A stretch of DNA of 64,000 nucleotides from Fodinicurvata sp. EGI_FJ10296. Its GTDB lineage: Bacteria > Pseudomonadota > Alphaproteobacteria > DSM-16000 > Inquilinaceae. The notes under the pieces are model-generated. The model was not told the origin of the DNA, made no database searches, and saw only the letters and a list, made by a program, of their open reading frames with translations. The stretch covers positions 310,001 to 374,000 of the forward strand of contig NZ_JBFCVL010000003.1 of the NCBI RefSeq assembly GCF_040712075.1, read 5' to 3'. Made by a program: the position numbers and the translations under genes. Below are positions 37,619-49,602 of this stretch, piece by piece; within the stretch, counting starts at the first letter, position 1; each line of letters opens with the position of its first letter.

Positions 37619-38740
37619 ATGACCAGACGACATCTATTCGCCTCCTCTGCCCTCGCCGCCGCCACGCTGCTGCACGCCGTTTCGCCGGCAACTGCCGACG
37701 ACGGCTCGATCCGGTTCGAGGATCAGGACGGGCGCACCATCACCCTGGACGGACCGGCGGAACGCATCATCACCATCCCGATGCCCAGCGCGGCGATGAT
37801 GGTCGCCGTCGACGGCGGCACCGAACGGCTGGCGGGCATGCACCCGATGTCGAAGGCCGCCGTGCGCGGAGAAATCCTCGGCGAGTTGTTCCCGGAGATG
37901 CTGTCGGTCCCCGACGGCGTCGTCGGCGAGGGTTTCATGCCGAATATCGAGGAAGTTCTGACCCAGGACCCGGATCTGGTCTTCCAATGGGCCCATCGCG
38001 GTGCCGACATCATCGAGCCGCTGGAAAACGCCGGCCTTACCGTCGCCGGGCTGAGTTACGGCACCGAAGAGGACACGCGCGCCTGGATCCGGATGATGGC
38101 GACGGCAACCGGCCAACCGGAACGGGCCGACACGCTGATCGACTGGCGCGACGGTGCCCTGCGAGAAGTGGGGGCGGCAGTCGAGGACGCCGTTGCGAAC
38201 GCAGATCCGTCGGGGGACAGCAGCGAAGCGCCGACGGTCCTGTACTTCAACCGGTTCCTGTCGGATCTTCGGGTGGCCGGATCGGAAACCTATAATGACT
38301 TCTATATCGGCCTGGCCGGCGGCGCCAACCCGGCGGCCGATGCCGGCAGCGGCTGGCTGACCGTCGATCAGGAGCAGGTGCTGGCCTGGGACCCCGACGT
38401 CATCCTGCTCAACGGGTTCGAGAGCGATCTGTCGCCGCAGGACGTCTACGATCATCCCGTTCTGTCGAACCTGACGGCGGCAGCCGAACGGCGAGTCTAC
38501 CAGATGCCGCTTGGCGGCTATCGGTGGGATCCGCCGAACCAGGAATCGCCGCTGACCTGGATGTGGCTGGCCGAGATACTGCACCCCGATCTCGACCCGG
38601 ACTGGACGCTGCGTTCGGAGATCATCGACGCCTATCAGATGCTTTATGGCGCGACACTGACGCAAAGTCAGATCGACGGCATATTGAGGGTGACGGCGAA
38701 CAGCGATTCCGCCGGCTACGAGCGGTTCCATGCCGACTGA
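37619..38740 (+). CDS. FecB/BtuF-type ABC transporter substrate-binding protein (operon gene 4)
   Basis: 373 residues, periplasmic. Twin-Arg-like signal peptide MTRRHLFASSALAAATLL...ATA, then two Rossmann-like lobes of a class III binding protein: ITLDGPAERIITIPMPSAAMMVAVDGGTERLAGMHPMSKAAVRGEILGELFPEM, VGEGFMPNIEEVLTQDPDLVFQWA, and GWLTVDQEQVLAWDPDVILLNGFESD. The family takes siderophores, haem, cobalamin or, in MolA, molybdate. The Fur box favours iron. Overlaps the permease by 11 bp. Confidence 0.9.
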   Translation: MTRRHLFASSALAAATLLHAVSPATADDGSIRFEDQDGRTITLDGPAERIITIPMPSAAMMVAVDGGTERLAGMHPMSKAAVRGEILGELFPEMLSVPDGVVGEGFMPNIEEVLTQDPDLVFQWAHRGADIIEPLENAGLTVAGLSYGTEEDTRAWIRMMATATGQPERADTLIDWRDGALREVGAAVEDAVANADPSGDSSEAPTVLYFNRFLSDLRVAGSETYNDFYIGLAGGANPAADAGSGWLTVDQEQVLAWDPDVILLNGFESDLSPQDVYDHPVLSNLTAAAERRVYQMPLGGYRWDPPNQESPLTWMWLAEILHPDLDPDWTLRSEIIDAYQMLYGATLTQSQIDGILRVTANSDSAGYERFHAD

Positions 38741-39785
38741 TACATCAATCGCCGGACACAGTTCCGGGCGGGGCGCCGGGCGCAACCGGGCCGCGCTTTG
38801 GACGGGTCTGGCTGTGCTCACCGCCGCCGTGGCGATTGTATCGCTCGGGCTCGGCCGCTATCCGCTCGGCCCCCTGGAAGTTCTGGCAGTGCTGGGGCTG
38901 CCGGTGCTGCCGACCATGCCGCCGGAACCTGTGGCCGAAGCGGTCGTATGGCAGGTCCGTCTGCCGCGGATCGCGCTGGCCATGGTGGTCGGCGCCGGCC
39001 TTTCCGCCAGCGGTGCGGCGCTGCAGGGGATATTCCGCAACCCGCTGGTCGGGCCGCAAATCATCGGCGTCTCGGCCGGCGCGGCCTTTGGCGGCGCGCT
39101 CGCGTTGCTGGCGACATCCAGCCTGGTCGTGCTGATGTCGAACGCCTTCATCTTCGGCCTGATCGCACTGTTGGGCGTCTTCTTCATCGCCCGCACCGAC
39201 GGCCGAACGCCGGTTCTGATGCTGGTTCTTGCCGGCGTCGTCGTCGGCGCGTTTTTCGACGCACTGGTGTCGTTCGTGACCTATATCGCCGATCCCGACG
39301 ACACGCTGCCGGCGATCGTCTACTGGCTGATGGGCAGTTTCGCCTCGGCCTCGTACACCAAGCTCTGGCTCGTGGCCGGGATCGTCGGCGTTTTCGGCGG
39401 ACTGCTTCACCTGATGCGGTTCCGGATCAATATCCTCTCGCTGGGCGACGAAGAGGCCAACGCGCTCGGCATTTCGGTCGAACCGACGCGCTGGGCGATC
39501 CTGATCGCGGTCACGGCGATCACCGCCGCCACCGTCGCGGTATCGGGCATCGTCGGCTGGGTCGGCCTCGTGGTGCCGCATATCGCCCGCATGCTGGTCG
39601 GGCCGGATCATCGCGACCTCATCCCGGCATCGGCGCTGATCGGCGCCGCCTTCATGACGACCATCGACAGCCTGGCCCGTACGATGACGATCGCGGAAAT
39701 ACCCATCGGCATCCTGACCGCCATCGTCGGCGCGCCGGTCTTCGCCATTCTACTCAGACGCACAAAAGCAGGAGGTTGGTCATGA
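38730..39785 (+). CDS. FecCD-type ABC transporter permease (operon gene 5)
   Basis: 351 residues, about ten membrane helices. FecCD signature: VWQVRLPRIALAMVVGAGLSASGAALQGIFRNPLVGPQIIGVSAGAAFGGAL at the front, LGDEEANALGISVEPTRWAILIAVTAITAATVAVSGIVGWVGLVVPHIARMLVGPDHR in the middle, and IPIGILTAIVGAPVFAILLRR at the end. Works as a homodimer with the following ATPase. Confidence 0.94.
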   Translation: MPTDTSIAGHSSGRGAGRNRAALWTGLAVLTAAVAIVSLGLGRYPLGPLEVLAVLGLPVLPTMPPEPVAEAVVWQVRLPRIALAMVVGAGLSASGAALQGIFRNPLVGPQIIGVSAGAAFGGALALLATSSLVVLMSNAFIFGLIALLGVFFIARTDGRTPVLMLVLAGVVVGAFFDALVSFVTYIADPDDTLPAIVYWLMGSFASASYTKLWLVAGIVGVFGGLLHLMRFRINILSLGDEEANALGISVEPTRWAILIAVTAITAATVAVSGIVGWVGLVVPHIARMLVGPDHRDLIPASALIGAAFMTTIDSLARTMTIAEIPIGILTAIVGAPVFAILLRRTKAGGWS

Positions 39786-40549
39786 CCGATATCGCAATCG
39801 GTGCCGGAAATCTGGGCTATCGGCTGCCCCGGTCCGGGCCGTGGATCTTCGAATCGCTGGATTTCGACCTGCCGAAAGGGGCGGTTCTCGGCATCCTCGG
39901 CCCGAATGGGCGTGGCAAGACGACCCTGCTGCGGGTCGTGCTCGGCCTGCTGGCTCCGTCGACCGGCACTATCCGAGTCGAAGGCGCGACCGGTTATGTT
40001 CCCCAGTCCTCCGGCCTGCCGTTCGCTTATACCGTGCGCGATGTCGTGGTCATGGGCCGGGCGCGGCATCTGGGGGTTTTCCGCTCGCCGGCTGCGGTCG
40101 ACTATGCTCATGCCGACCGGGCAATCGAACAACTCGACCTGAGCGATCTGGCCAATCGTCCAGTCACGACGCTGTCTGGCGGGCAGCGCCAGATGGTCAT
40201 GATCGCCCGTGCCGTCGCCGCCAATGCCGACATCCTGATCCTGGACGAACCGACCGCCGCACTGGATTTCCATAACCAGAACCGCGTCCTGAATACGCTG
40301 ACGATGCTATCGGCGGAAACCGGCGTGACGGTCGTATTCACGACCCATCACCCGCAGCACACATTGGTCGCGGCCTCGCACACGCTGGCCATGCATCACG
40401 GCTGCCGGCCGATATTCGGACCGACTCCGGAAATGGTCACGGACGCGTCGATGTCGGCACTTTACAACATGCCCATCCGAATGGTCGGCATCGACCACGG
40501 CGCGCGGCATGTCAGCGGCGTGGTGCCGATCTTTGGACAGGCATCCTGA
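39782..40549 (+). CDS. FecE/BtuD-type ABC transporter ATP-binding protein (operon gene 6)
   Basis: 255 residues. Walker A GPNGRGKTT, Q-loop YVPQSSGLP, signature LSGGQRQMV, Walker B ILILDEPTAALD, H-loop FTTHHP. The usual Ser before Gly-Lys is Arg (GRGKTT), which occurs in some FecE members. Start overlaps the permease stop by 4 bp. Last gene of the Fur-box-headed operon; convergent with the threonine ammonia-lyase gene 7 bp away. Confidence 0.94.
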   Translation: MTDIAIGAGNLGYRLPRSGPWIFESLDFDLPKGAVLGILGPNGRGKTTLLRVVLGLLAPSTGTIRVEGATGYVPQSSGLPFAYTVRDVVVMGRARHLGVFRSPAAVDYAHADRAIEQLDLSDLANRPVTTLSGGQRQMVMIARAVAANADILILDEPTAALDFHNQNRVLNTLTMLSAETGVTVVFTTHHPQHTLVAASHTLAMHHGCRPIFGPTPEMVTDASMSALYNMPIRMVGIDHGARHVSGVVPIFGQAS

Positions 40550-40556
40550 TCGGTTC

Positions 40557-41915
40557 TCAGTGCAGATTCGCCGCCGTGTCGCCCTGTGACAGCACCGACA
40601 GGACGCGGGCCGGATAGCCCCGGTCGCAGAGGGCGGCGACCATCTCGCCAACATGGTCGCGATTGCGAGTCTCGACGACCGCGTCGATCTCTGCCTTCTT
40701 TGCCGGAACGTCGTCGAAGTGACGCTGGTGGTAGATCTCCACGATATTGCCGCCAGTGCCGCCGATCACCCCGGCCACAGCGGCAAGGACATTGGGCTGA
40801 TCGGCGATGTCGATCCGCAGACGAACCAGACGGCCGTCGCGCACCAATCCGCGCATCAGGACCGACGCCATCAGGCGCACATCCATGTTGCCGCCGCAGA
40901 TCACCACCCCGACCTTGCGGCCGGCGAACTGCTCACGATGCTGGATGAGCGCCGCGATGCCGGCCGCGCCCGCCCCCTCGGCCACCACCTGCTGATACTC
41001 AATCAGCGCGCACACCGCCGATTCCAGCGCGCTTTCTCCGACCAGCACGATGTCGTCCACCAGCCGCTCGATGATCGGCCGGGTGACGGCGCCCGGCTGC
41101 TTGACGGCGATGCCCTCGGCGATGGTCGCTCCACCGCAGGTGACCGATCCGTCGCGCACCGCCTGGTACATGGACGGATACATTGCGGCTTCGACGCCCA
41201 CCAGCCGCACCGACGGCGCCAGCGCCCTGACCGCGGTCGCTACACCGGCCATCAGCCCGCCGCCACCGATCGGCACAACGATCGTGTCGAGATCGGGCCG
41301 GTCGGCGATCATTTCCAGTCCGACCGTGCCCTGCCCGGCCACGACATCCGCATCATCATAGGGCGAAACGAAGGTCAGCCCACGCTCGGCCATGATCTGG
41401 CGGGCGGCCACGGCGGCATCGTCTATTGTTTCGCCAACGAGCCGGACTTCGGCGCCGAATGCTCTCGTGCGTTGCACCTTGTTCAGAGGCGTGGTCTCGG
41501 GCATCACGATGACCGCCGGAATGCCCAGCATTTCGGCATGATAGGCGACGCCCTGCGCATGATTGCCGGCCGACATGGCGATAACGCCCGCCTGTCGCTC
41601 CTCCGCGGTCAGGGACAACAGCCGGGTCAGTGCGCCGCGATCCTTGAACGACCCCGTGTACTGGTGGTTCTCAAGCTTCAGATAGATCTCCGCCCCGAGA
41701 AAACGGCCGAGCCGGGGCGCCGGAACAAGCGGTGTGCGGATGACGCGGCCGTCGATCCGGCGCGCCGCCGCCTGGATCTGGTCCAGCGTGACCGTCGCTT
41801 CGGCTATCGGTCGAATTTCGGGTGCATCCATCAGAACAGCGCCTTTCTCCAGCGTCAAACCCACAGGCCGCATCATCGCGCGGGCGCCGCGGTAGCGCCG
41901 CCCTTGCGGCGACAT
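40557..41915 (-). CDS. Threonine ammonia-lyase with ACT domain
   Basis: PLP enzyme deaminating threonine (and serine) to 2-oxobutyrate. PLP lysine in GSFKDRGALTRL; phosphate-cradling GGGGLMAG; YHAEMLGIPAVIVMPETTPLNKV; VVAEGAGAAGIAAL; C-terminal ACT-like regulatory domain (VRLRIDIADQPNVLAAVAGVIGGTGGNIVEIYHQRHF), typical of the single-ACT catabolic/anabolic IlvA-TdcB group of about 400 residues. AGGAGGG lies just before the ATG at 41915 (452 residues); the ATG at 41831 matches family length better, so the start is uncertain. Single gene. Confidence 0.9.
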   Translation of the reverse strand: MSPQGRRYRGARAMMRPVGLTLEKGAVLMDAPEIRPIAEATVTLDQIQAAARRIDGRVIRTPLVPAPRLGRFLGAEIYLKLENHQYTGSFKDRGALTRLLSLTAEERQAGVIAMSAGNHAQGVAYHAEMLGIPAVIVMPETTPLNKVQRTRAFGAEVRLVGETIDDAAVAARQIMAERGLTFVSPYDDADVVAGQGTVGLEMIADRPDLDTIVVPIGGGGLMAGVATAVRALAPSVRLVGVEAAMYPSMYQAVRDGSVTCGGATIAEGIAVKQPGAVTRPIIERLVDDIVLVGESALESAVCALIEYQQVVAEGAGAAGIAALIQHREQFAGRKVGVVICGGNMDVRLMASVLMRGLVRDGRLVRLRIDIADQPNVLAAVAGVIGGTGGNIVEIYHQRHFDDVPAKKAEIDAVVETRNRDHVGEMVAALCDRGYPARVLSVLSQGDTAANLH

Positions 41916-42006
41916 CTCCCCTCCTTTTCACGACACCGCATCCCTATGGATAATGACATCAGTCAAAAGAAGAAGATTGACACTCTTCTGCAGAAGGTGG
42001 TGATTA

Positions 42007-42022
42007 TTAACCATTTGTTAAC
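42007..42022. promoter_or_regulatory. CtrA-type binding site upstream of rpfF
   Basis: TTAACCATTTGTTAAC is an exact match to TTAA-N7-TTAAC, the full CtrA box. It lies in a strikingly AT-rich tract (about 41990-42190) in the 367 bp gap between the divergently transcribed threonine lyase gene and rpfF. Binding is inferred from sequence only. Confidence 0.55.
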
Positions 42023-42048
42023 TTTTTTAACCAGAAAATCAATATTAG

Positions 42049-42063
42049 TTAATTTTCTCTTAA
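42049..42063. promoter_or_regulatory. Second CtrA-type site upstream of rpfF
   Basis: TTAATTTTCTCTTAA, i.e. TTAA-N7-TTAA followed by A instead of C. It begins 42 bp after the first site, close to four helical turns, so both would face the same side of the DNA. AT-rich sequence raises the chance of a random match. Confidence 0.45.
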
Positions 42064-42282
42064 AATAACAGTAAAGGAGAGACAGATTATCTATCATTGG
42101 TTGCTTACTGAATAAATTTTCCCTTTTTTCTGATTCTAGATCGCTGTCTAATTATCCTTGGTTGAAGTTTGGTCAAATTTTTATCGCATTTATTGGACTC
42201 CGGCATCATGCACAGCCACGTTGTACCCGCTTTACTTGAAAAATCCCCCCGAACAAAACTCCCCGGTGAAAGGACATCTGCC

Positions 42283-43266
42283 ATGAGTTTTCTACCCGCC
42301 GCCAAGAACAATCCCGCCCTCGCCATATCGCAGTTGAACTGCCGTGAAACGACCGAAGGCAGCATGAATAGTGACTGGCTGACCCCCTTGCTCGACCTCG
42401 ATGAAGTCCGAATTTCGTACGATCGACGCGCACGCATTCTGTGGCAGTTCTTCCGGCCCACGGGCCGGCCGTCCTTCACCGAAGGGCTGCTCGGCGATCT
42501 TCGCCGGGTCAAGGAATCGGTGCGCCGCGCATTCCTGGAACCTGCTGCCGCAGCCGACGGTCCCGTTCGGTTCATGATCGCCGCCTCGGATATCGATGGC
42601 GTATTCAATCTTGGCGGCAATCTGCCGTTGTTCGTGGATTTGATCCGGCGCCGCGACCGGACCGGCCTTCGTCGCTATGCGTATGCCTGTATCGATCTGA
42701 TCCACGACCATGCCAACGGGCTCAGCCTCCCTATCCACAATATCGCCCTCGTCCAGGGAGACGCGCTGGGCGGCGGGTTCGAGTCGGCACTTTCTCAGGA
42801 AACGATCATTGCCGAGCGTCAGGCGCGGTTCGGCCTGCCGGAAGTGCTGTTCAACATGTTTCCCGGCATGGGCGCCTATACTTTGCTAAGCCGCCGGATC
42901 AATCCCAACGAAGCCGAGAAGGTCATCCTGAGCGGCCGCGTTTACAGCGCCGACGAAATGCATGCCATGGGGCTGGTCGACATCGTCGTCGACGAGGGAG
43001 AAGGCGAAGCCGCGCTATATGACTACATCGCCCGCTACGAGCGCCAGGCATCGGCCCGGCGCGCCGTAATGAGCGCAAGACGCGTTGCCCGCCCGGTCGC
43101 GAAGGAAGAACTGATCGCCATCACCGAGATCTGGATCGACACGGCCATGGGTCTCGACCCGGCGGACATCCGCCGCATGGAGCGGCTGGCCGCGGCGCAG
43201 GATCGTCGCCACGCCGCCAGGCCCGGCGACCGTCACGACAGCGCGCCCATGGCAGCAGCCGAATGA
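42283..43266 (+). CDS. rpfF: RpfF-type DSF synthase (crotonase family)
   Basis: 327 residues. RpfF makes cis-2-unsaturated fatty-acid signals (diffusible signal factor) from acyl-ACP by combined thioesterase and dehydratase activity. Family features: YDRRARILWQFFRPTGRPSFTEGLLGDL, GVFNLGGNLPLFVDLIRRRDRTGLRRYAYACIDLI, and GDALGGGFESALSQETIIAERQARFGLPEVLFNMFPGMGAYTLLSRRI. The two catalytic glutamates (141 and 161 in Xanthomonas RpfF) are matched by Glu167 and Glu187, with the same 20-residue spacing. AAAGGA lies before the chosen ATG. It converges on the RpfC-like sensor gene 21 bp downstream. The N terminus is about 30-40 residues longer than in the Xanthomonas enzyme. Confidence 0.9.
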   Translation: MSFLPAAKNNPALAISQLNCRETTEGSMNSDWLTPLLDLDEVRISYDRRARILWQFFRPTGRPSFTEGLLGDLRRVKESVRRAFLEPAAAADGPVRFMIAASDIDGVFNLGGNLPLFVDLIRRRDRTGLRRYAYACIDLIHDHANGLSLPIHNIALVQGDALGGGFESALSQETIIAERQARFGLPEVLFNMFPGMGAYTLLSRRINPNEAEKVILSGRVYSADEMHAMGLVDIVVDEGEGEAALYDYIARYERQASARRAVMSARRVARPVAKEELIAITEIWIDTAMGLDPADIRRMERLAAAQDRRHAARPGDRHDSAPMAAAE

Positions 43267-43287
43267 CCTCAAGCCGTCCGGCGATTT

Positions 43288-46112
<2,825 letters not shown>

Positions 46113-46113
<1 letters not shown>

Positions 46114-47753
46114 CACCCCACCTGCCCCTCTATCATCGCCCGTTCCGGCGGCAGGGTAACGCATACTTTCGTGCCCACCCCGGGGCGGCTCGACACTTCG
46201 ATGTCGCCGCCATGAGCGCGCGCCAGATCGATGGCCAGCGGCAGCCCCAGGCCGGTCCCCGAGCGGCTGTGGGAAAAGGCGTTGTCGACACGCCCGAACC
46301 GCGCGATCGCTACCTCGATGTCATCCTTGGACATCCCGATCCCGTTGTCCTCGACGATGAGAAGGATGCCACCCTCCGGCTCGCGCTCGCCCCACAAGGC
46401 AATATGCCCCCCCGCCGGCGTGAACTTGATCGCATTGACCAGCAGATTGACCAGAATCTGCTTCAGTTTTGCTTCGTCGGCAGCCATCAGCGGCAACTCG
46501 ACGAATGGGCCGACTTTGACGGCGACGTTCTGTTCCGTCGCGCGATGCGCGACCAACCGGGCGACCTCGTGACAGAGCCGCTCAACGTCGACCACGGTTT
46601 CCCGCAGCCTCAGTTTGCCGGCATCAACCTCCGAAACGTCCAGAATGTCGATGATGATCTCAAGCAAATGGTTCGCGCTGCCCTTGATGTCGGTGACATA
46701 CGAGCGATAGCGGCTGTTGCCGATGGTGCCATAGACTTCGTGAAGAATCATGTCGGCAAAGCCGATGATCGCGTTCAGCGGCGTGCGCAGTTCATGGCTC
46801 ATATTCGCCAGAAACTCCGTCTTCGAACGATCGGAAAGCTCAGCTCGCTGCTTGGCCTCTACCGCCCGGCGCTCGCTTTCTTTCCGGGCCGTGATGTCGG
46901 TGCAGACGGTCAGAATCTCGCGCGGGGCATCAGGCCGGTCGAGCACCGATTGGTCGACCTGAAACGATATCGGCACGTTCCCGCCGTCGCGGTTTTCGGA
47001 CTCCCCGGCGTCGCTGATCCCTCCCGAGGCATCCGACGACAGCGAGACTTCGAACCGGATGGCCTCTTCCGAGCCGGCTTCGATCAGGGACGCAGCGTTT
47101 TCCAGACATCGTGCCGCGAATTTTGCATCACGGCAGACGCGATCCAGCCGCTTGCCGAGAAATTCCTCGCAATCGGCACCAAAGCGCCGTTCGAACGCCT
47201 GGTTGGCCAGCGTCAGGCGCCCCTGGCAGTCGGTCTTGAAGATCAGATTGGCCGTTCCATCGATGACATCGCGCAACTGGCGTTCGCTGTCGCGGATGAT
47301 CCGGGTCCGTTCCGATATGGCGACGGCCAGTTGCTGTTCCAGCGTCTCGGCCCGATCCTTGATCATGGCGCGATGCTTGCGCATGGCCAGAAGGTTCTGA
47401 ACCCGTGTGCGGAACTCGCGATAGTCGATCGGCGTCAGCAGGAAATCGGTGGCGCCGGCCTCCAGTGCCTCGTATCGGAAGTCCTTGTCTTCGTATGCCG
47501 TCACAACGATGATCGGAATGTCGAAGCCGGGCAAATCGGTAAAACAACGACGGATGAAGTCGGCGCCATTCATCACCGGCATCTTGTAATCCGTGATGAC
47601 GATATCCGCCTGATGATCGGCCATCCATGCCAGCGCCTGAACGGCATCGCCGAAAGATTTGACAACGGCGCCCGGCTTCAACGACTGGCTCAGGCGCTCC
47701 AGGATATTCCGATTGGTGACCCTGTCATCGACAATGACGATTGTCGTCATCAT
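46113..47753 (-). CDS. RpfG-like receiver fused to PAS and histidine kinase
   Basis: 546 residues, soluble. Residues 4-125 form a receiver resembling that of RpfG (TIVIVDDRVTNRNILERLSQ, phospho-Asp55 in VITDYKMPVMNG). A coiled linker (130-160) and a PAS domain (160-290, NLIFKTDCQGRLTLANQAFERRFG) follow, then HisKA with His320 (FLANMSHELRTPLNAIIGFADMI) and HATPase (VEDNGIGM, SGTGLGLPLAIDLARAHGG). The receiver has Thr where most have the conserved Lys (DFLLTPID). No HD-GYP or GGDEF/EAL domain is present, unlike RpfG. Probably accepts phosphate from the coupled RpfC-like HPt, or feeds it. Two ATGs are adjacent at the start. Confidence 0.88.
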
Positions 47754-48022
47754 CGACCCCGAACGCTCGTTTCTTTGCGATCCCGCACTTCTACTTGCGG
47801 TTGTTCTTCATGGTCGACCAAGCCTCACGACCTCCTCACATCGTAATCGGCACCCGAGGTCGGAGCCCCGGCAACAGTCGATCGCGCGCCCACGGTCGGT
47901 GCGCATTGGATCATTCCAGGCTCCGGAAGACATGGTTACCGCCATCTGCAGCATCTATATCGCATCAATCGCCAATATCCAAACTGTCCCGCTTCTGGCT
48001 CCCCGGATGGCCCCCGCCACTA

Positions 48023-49591
48023 TCAATACAGATCACCACGCGGCCCGACGGGCCGGAAGCTGTTCAATTCGACCTCATGTTCCGCGTCGATCTCGATCAG
48101 GTGAACTTCGTAACCCCAAAGATTTGCGATATGCTGGAGAACCGAAAGAGAGTCCGTCTTTTCCAGCAGAATGCCGTTGTGAACATTGTGATGAAGGATC
48201 AGTTTTCGATCGCCGGCAAGATCGACGTCCATCACCTGAATATCCGGCTCCAGAATGCCGACATCGTATTTCGCCGCCAAGGCGCTGCGAATGGTGCGGT
48301 AACCGCGTTCATCATGGATAGCGTCCACCATGAGCGTTGGCTCGTCTTCGTCATCGACGATGCTGAACAGCCGCAGTTTCCGGATCAGTTCGGGACTGAG
48401 AAACTGCAGAATGAAACTTTCATCCCGATAGTTCGCCCAGGCATCGCGCCAAACGGCGTGGGCGTCGCCGGTCCCGGCAATCTCCGGAAACCAGGCCCGG
48501 TCCTCGTCCGTGGGATTTTCGACAAAGCGTTTGATATCCTGGAACATCTCGAAGCCCAGGGTATAGGGATTGAAGCCGCCGAAACGCGGGTCGTCGAATT
48601 CCGGCTGAAAGACGACCGAGGTATGAGAGTGCAGGAACTCCATCATGGAGCCCTCGGTGATTCGGCCCGTCTCGTACAGGCGGTTCATGATGTAATAGTG
48701 GACGCTGGTCGCGCAGCCCTCGTTCATCACCTTGGTCTGGCGCTGCGGATAAAAGTATTGAGCGATTATCCGCACGATTCGAATGATTTCGCGTTGCCAC
48801 TGGCTCAACTGCGGAGAATTTTTCTCCAAAAAATAGAGAATATTTTCTTCCGGCATCCCGAGATGCTTCTTCCGCTCGGCCGCCGCGCTCGTTCCCTGCT
48901 TTTCGCTGCCGGAACCCGGCACGGTCCGCCAGAGATCATTGAAGATCTGTTCCTGATACTCCTGGCGCTCCCGTTCGCGCCTCATTTCCTCCGCCAGGTC
49001 GAGCGGCCGCTTCTTGGGATAGCGATGAACGCCATAGTTCATCAGAGCATGGGCCGCATCGAGAACACGCTCTACGGCCCTGACGCCGTAGCGCTCCTCA
49101 CACTGGCTGATGAATCGCTTCGCGAACTCCAGGTAATCCAGAATGCCACGCGCATCCGTCCACTGCTGGAACAGATGATTGTTCTTGAAGAAATGGTTGT
49201 GCCCGAACGCCGCATGCGCAATGACCAGCGTCTGCATGGTCATGGAATTCTCTTCCATGATGTAGCTGATGCACGGCGACGAATTGATGACGATTTCATA
49301 GGCCAGTCCGCGCTGCCCCTTGCGATATAGCATCTCGTCGCGCGCGAAGTGTTTGCCGAAGGACCAGTGATTGTACATCAGCGGCATGCCGATCGACGAA
49401 TAGGCGTCGAGCATCTGCTCGGCCGTGATCACCTCGATCTGGTTGGGATAGATGTCGAGTCCCAATTCCTTGTCGGCGATCTGAGCGATCGCGTCATGCA
49501 CACGGTCCACCTTGTCGAAGTCCCAGTCCGACCCGGTGAACAGTGGCTCATCGACGCGTCCAATGCCGGAATGCCGACTGTTGCGAACCAT
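48023..49591 (-). CDS. SpoVR family protein (YcgB)
   Basis: 522 residues. SpoVR signature: LDIYPNQIEVITAEQMLDAYSSIGMPLMYNHWSFGKHF, YEIVINSSPCISYIMEENSMTMQTLVIAHAAFGHNHFFKNN, YFYPQRQTKVMNEGCATSVHYYIMNRLYETG and YDVGILEPDIQVMDVDLAGDRKLILHHNVHNGILLE. ATG at 49591 with AAGGGG upstream; a TTG five codons earlier is rejected. Last gene of prkA-yeaH-spoVR, a module linked to stationary-phase and nitrogen stress in enterobacteria; biochemical function unknown. Confidence 0.95.
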   Translation of the reverse strand: MVRNSRHSGIGRVDEPLFTGSDWDFDKVDRVHDAIAQIADKELGLDIYPNQIEVITAEQMLDAYSSIGMPLMYNHWSFGKHFARDEMLYRKGQRGLAYEIVINSSPCISYIMEENSMTMQTLVIAHAAFGHNHFFKNNHLFQQWTDARGILDYLEFAKRFISQCEERYGVRAVERVLDAAHALMNYGVHRYPKKRPLDLAEEMRRERERQEYQEQIFNDLWRTVPGSGSEKQGTSAAAERKKHLGMPEENILYFLEKNSPQLSQWQREIIRIVRIIAQYFYPQRQTKVMNEGCATSVHYYIMNRLYETGRITEGSMMEFLHSHTSVVFQPEFDDPRFGGFNPYTLGFEMFQDIKRFVENPTDEDRAWFPEIAGTGDAHAVWRDAWANYRDESFILQFLSPELIRKLRLFSIVDDEDEPTLMVDAIHDERGYRTIRSALAAKYDVGILEPDIQVMDVDLAGDRKLILHHNVHNGILLEKTDSLSVLQHIANLWGYEVHLIEIDAEHEVELNSFRPVGPRGDLY

Positions 49592-49602
49592 TAGCGCCCC
49601 TT

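Noticed and set aside
47741-49330. A 529-codon plus-strand open frame opposite spoVR
   Set aside because: Antisense shadow; SpoVR motifs on the minus strand are continuous and full length.
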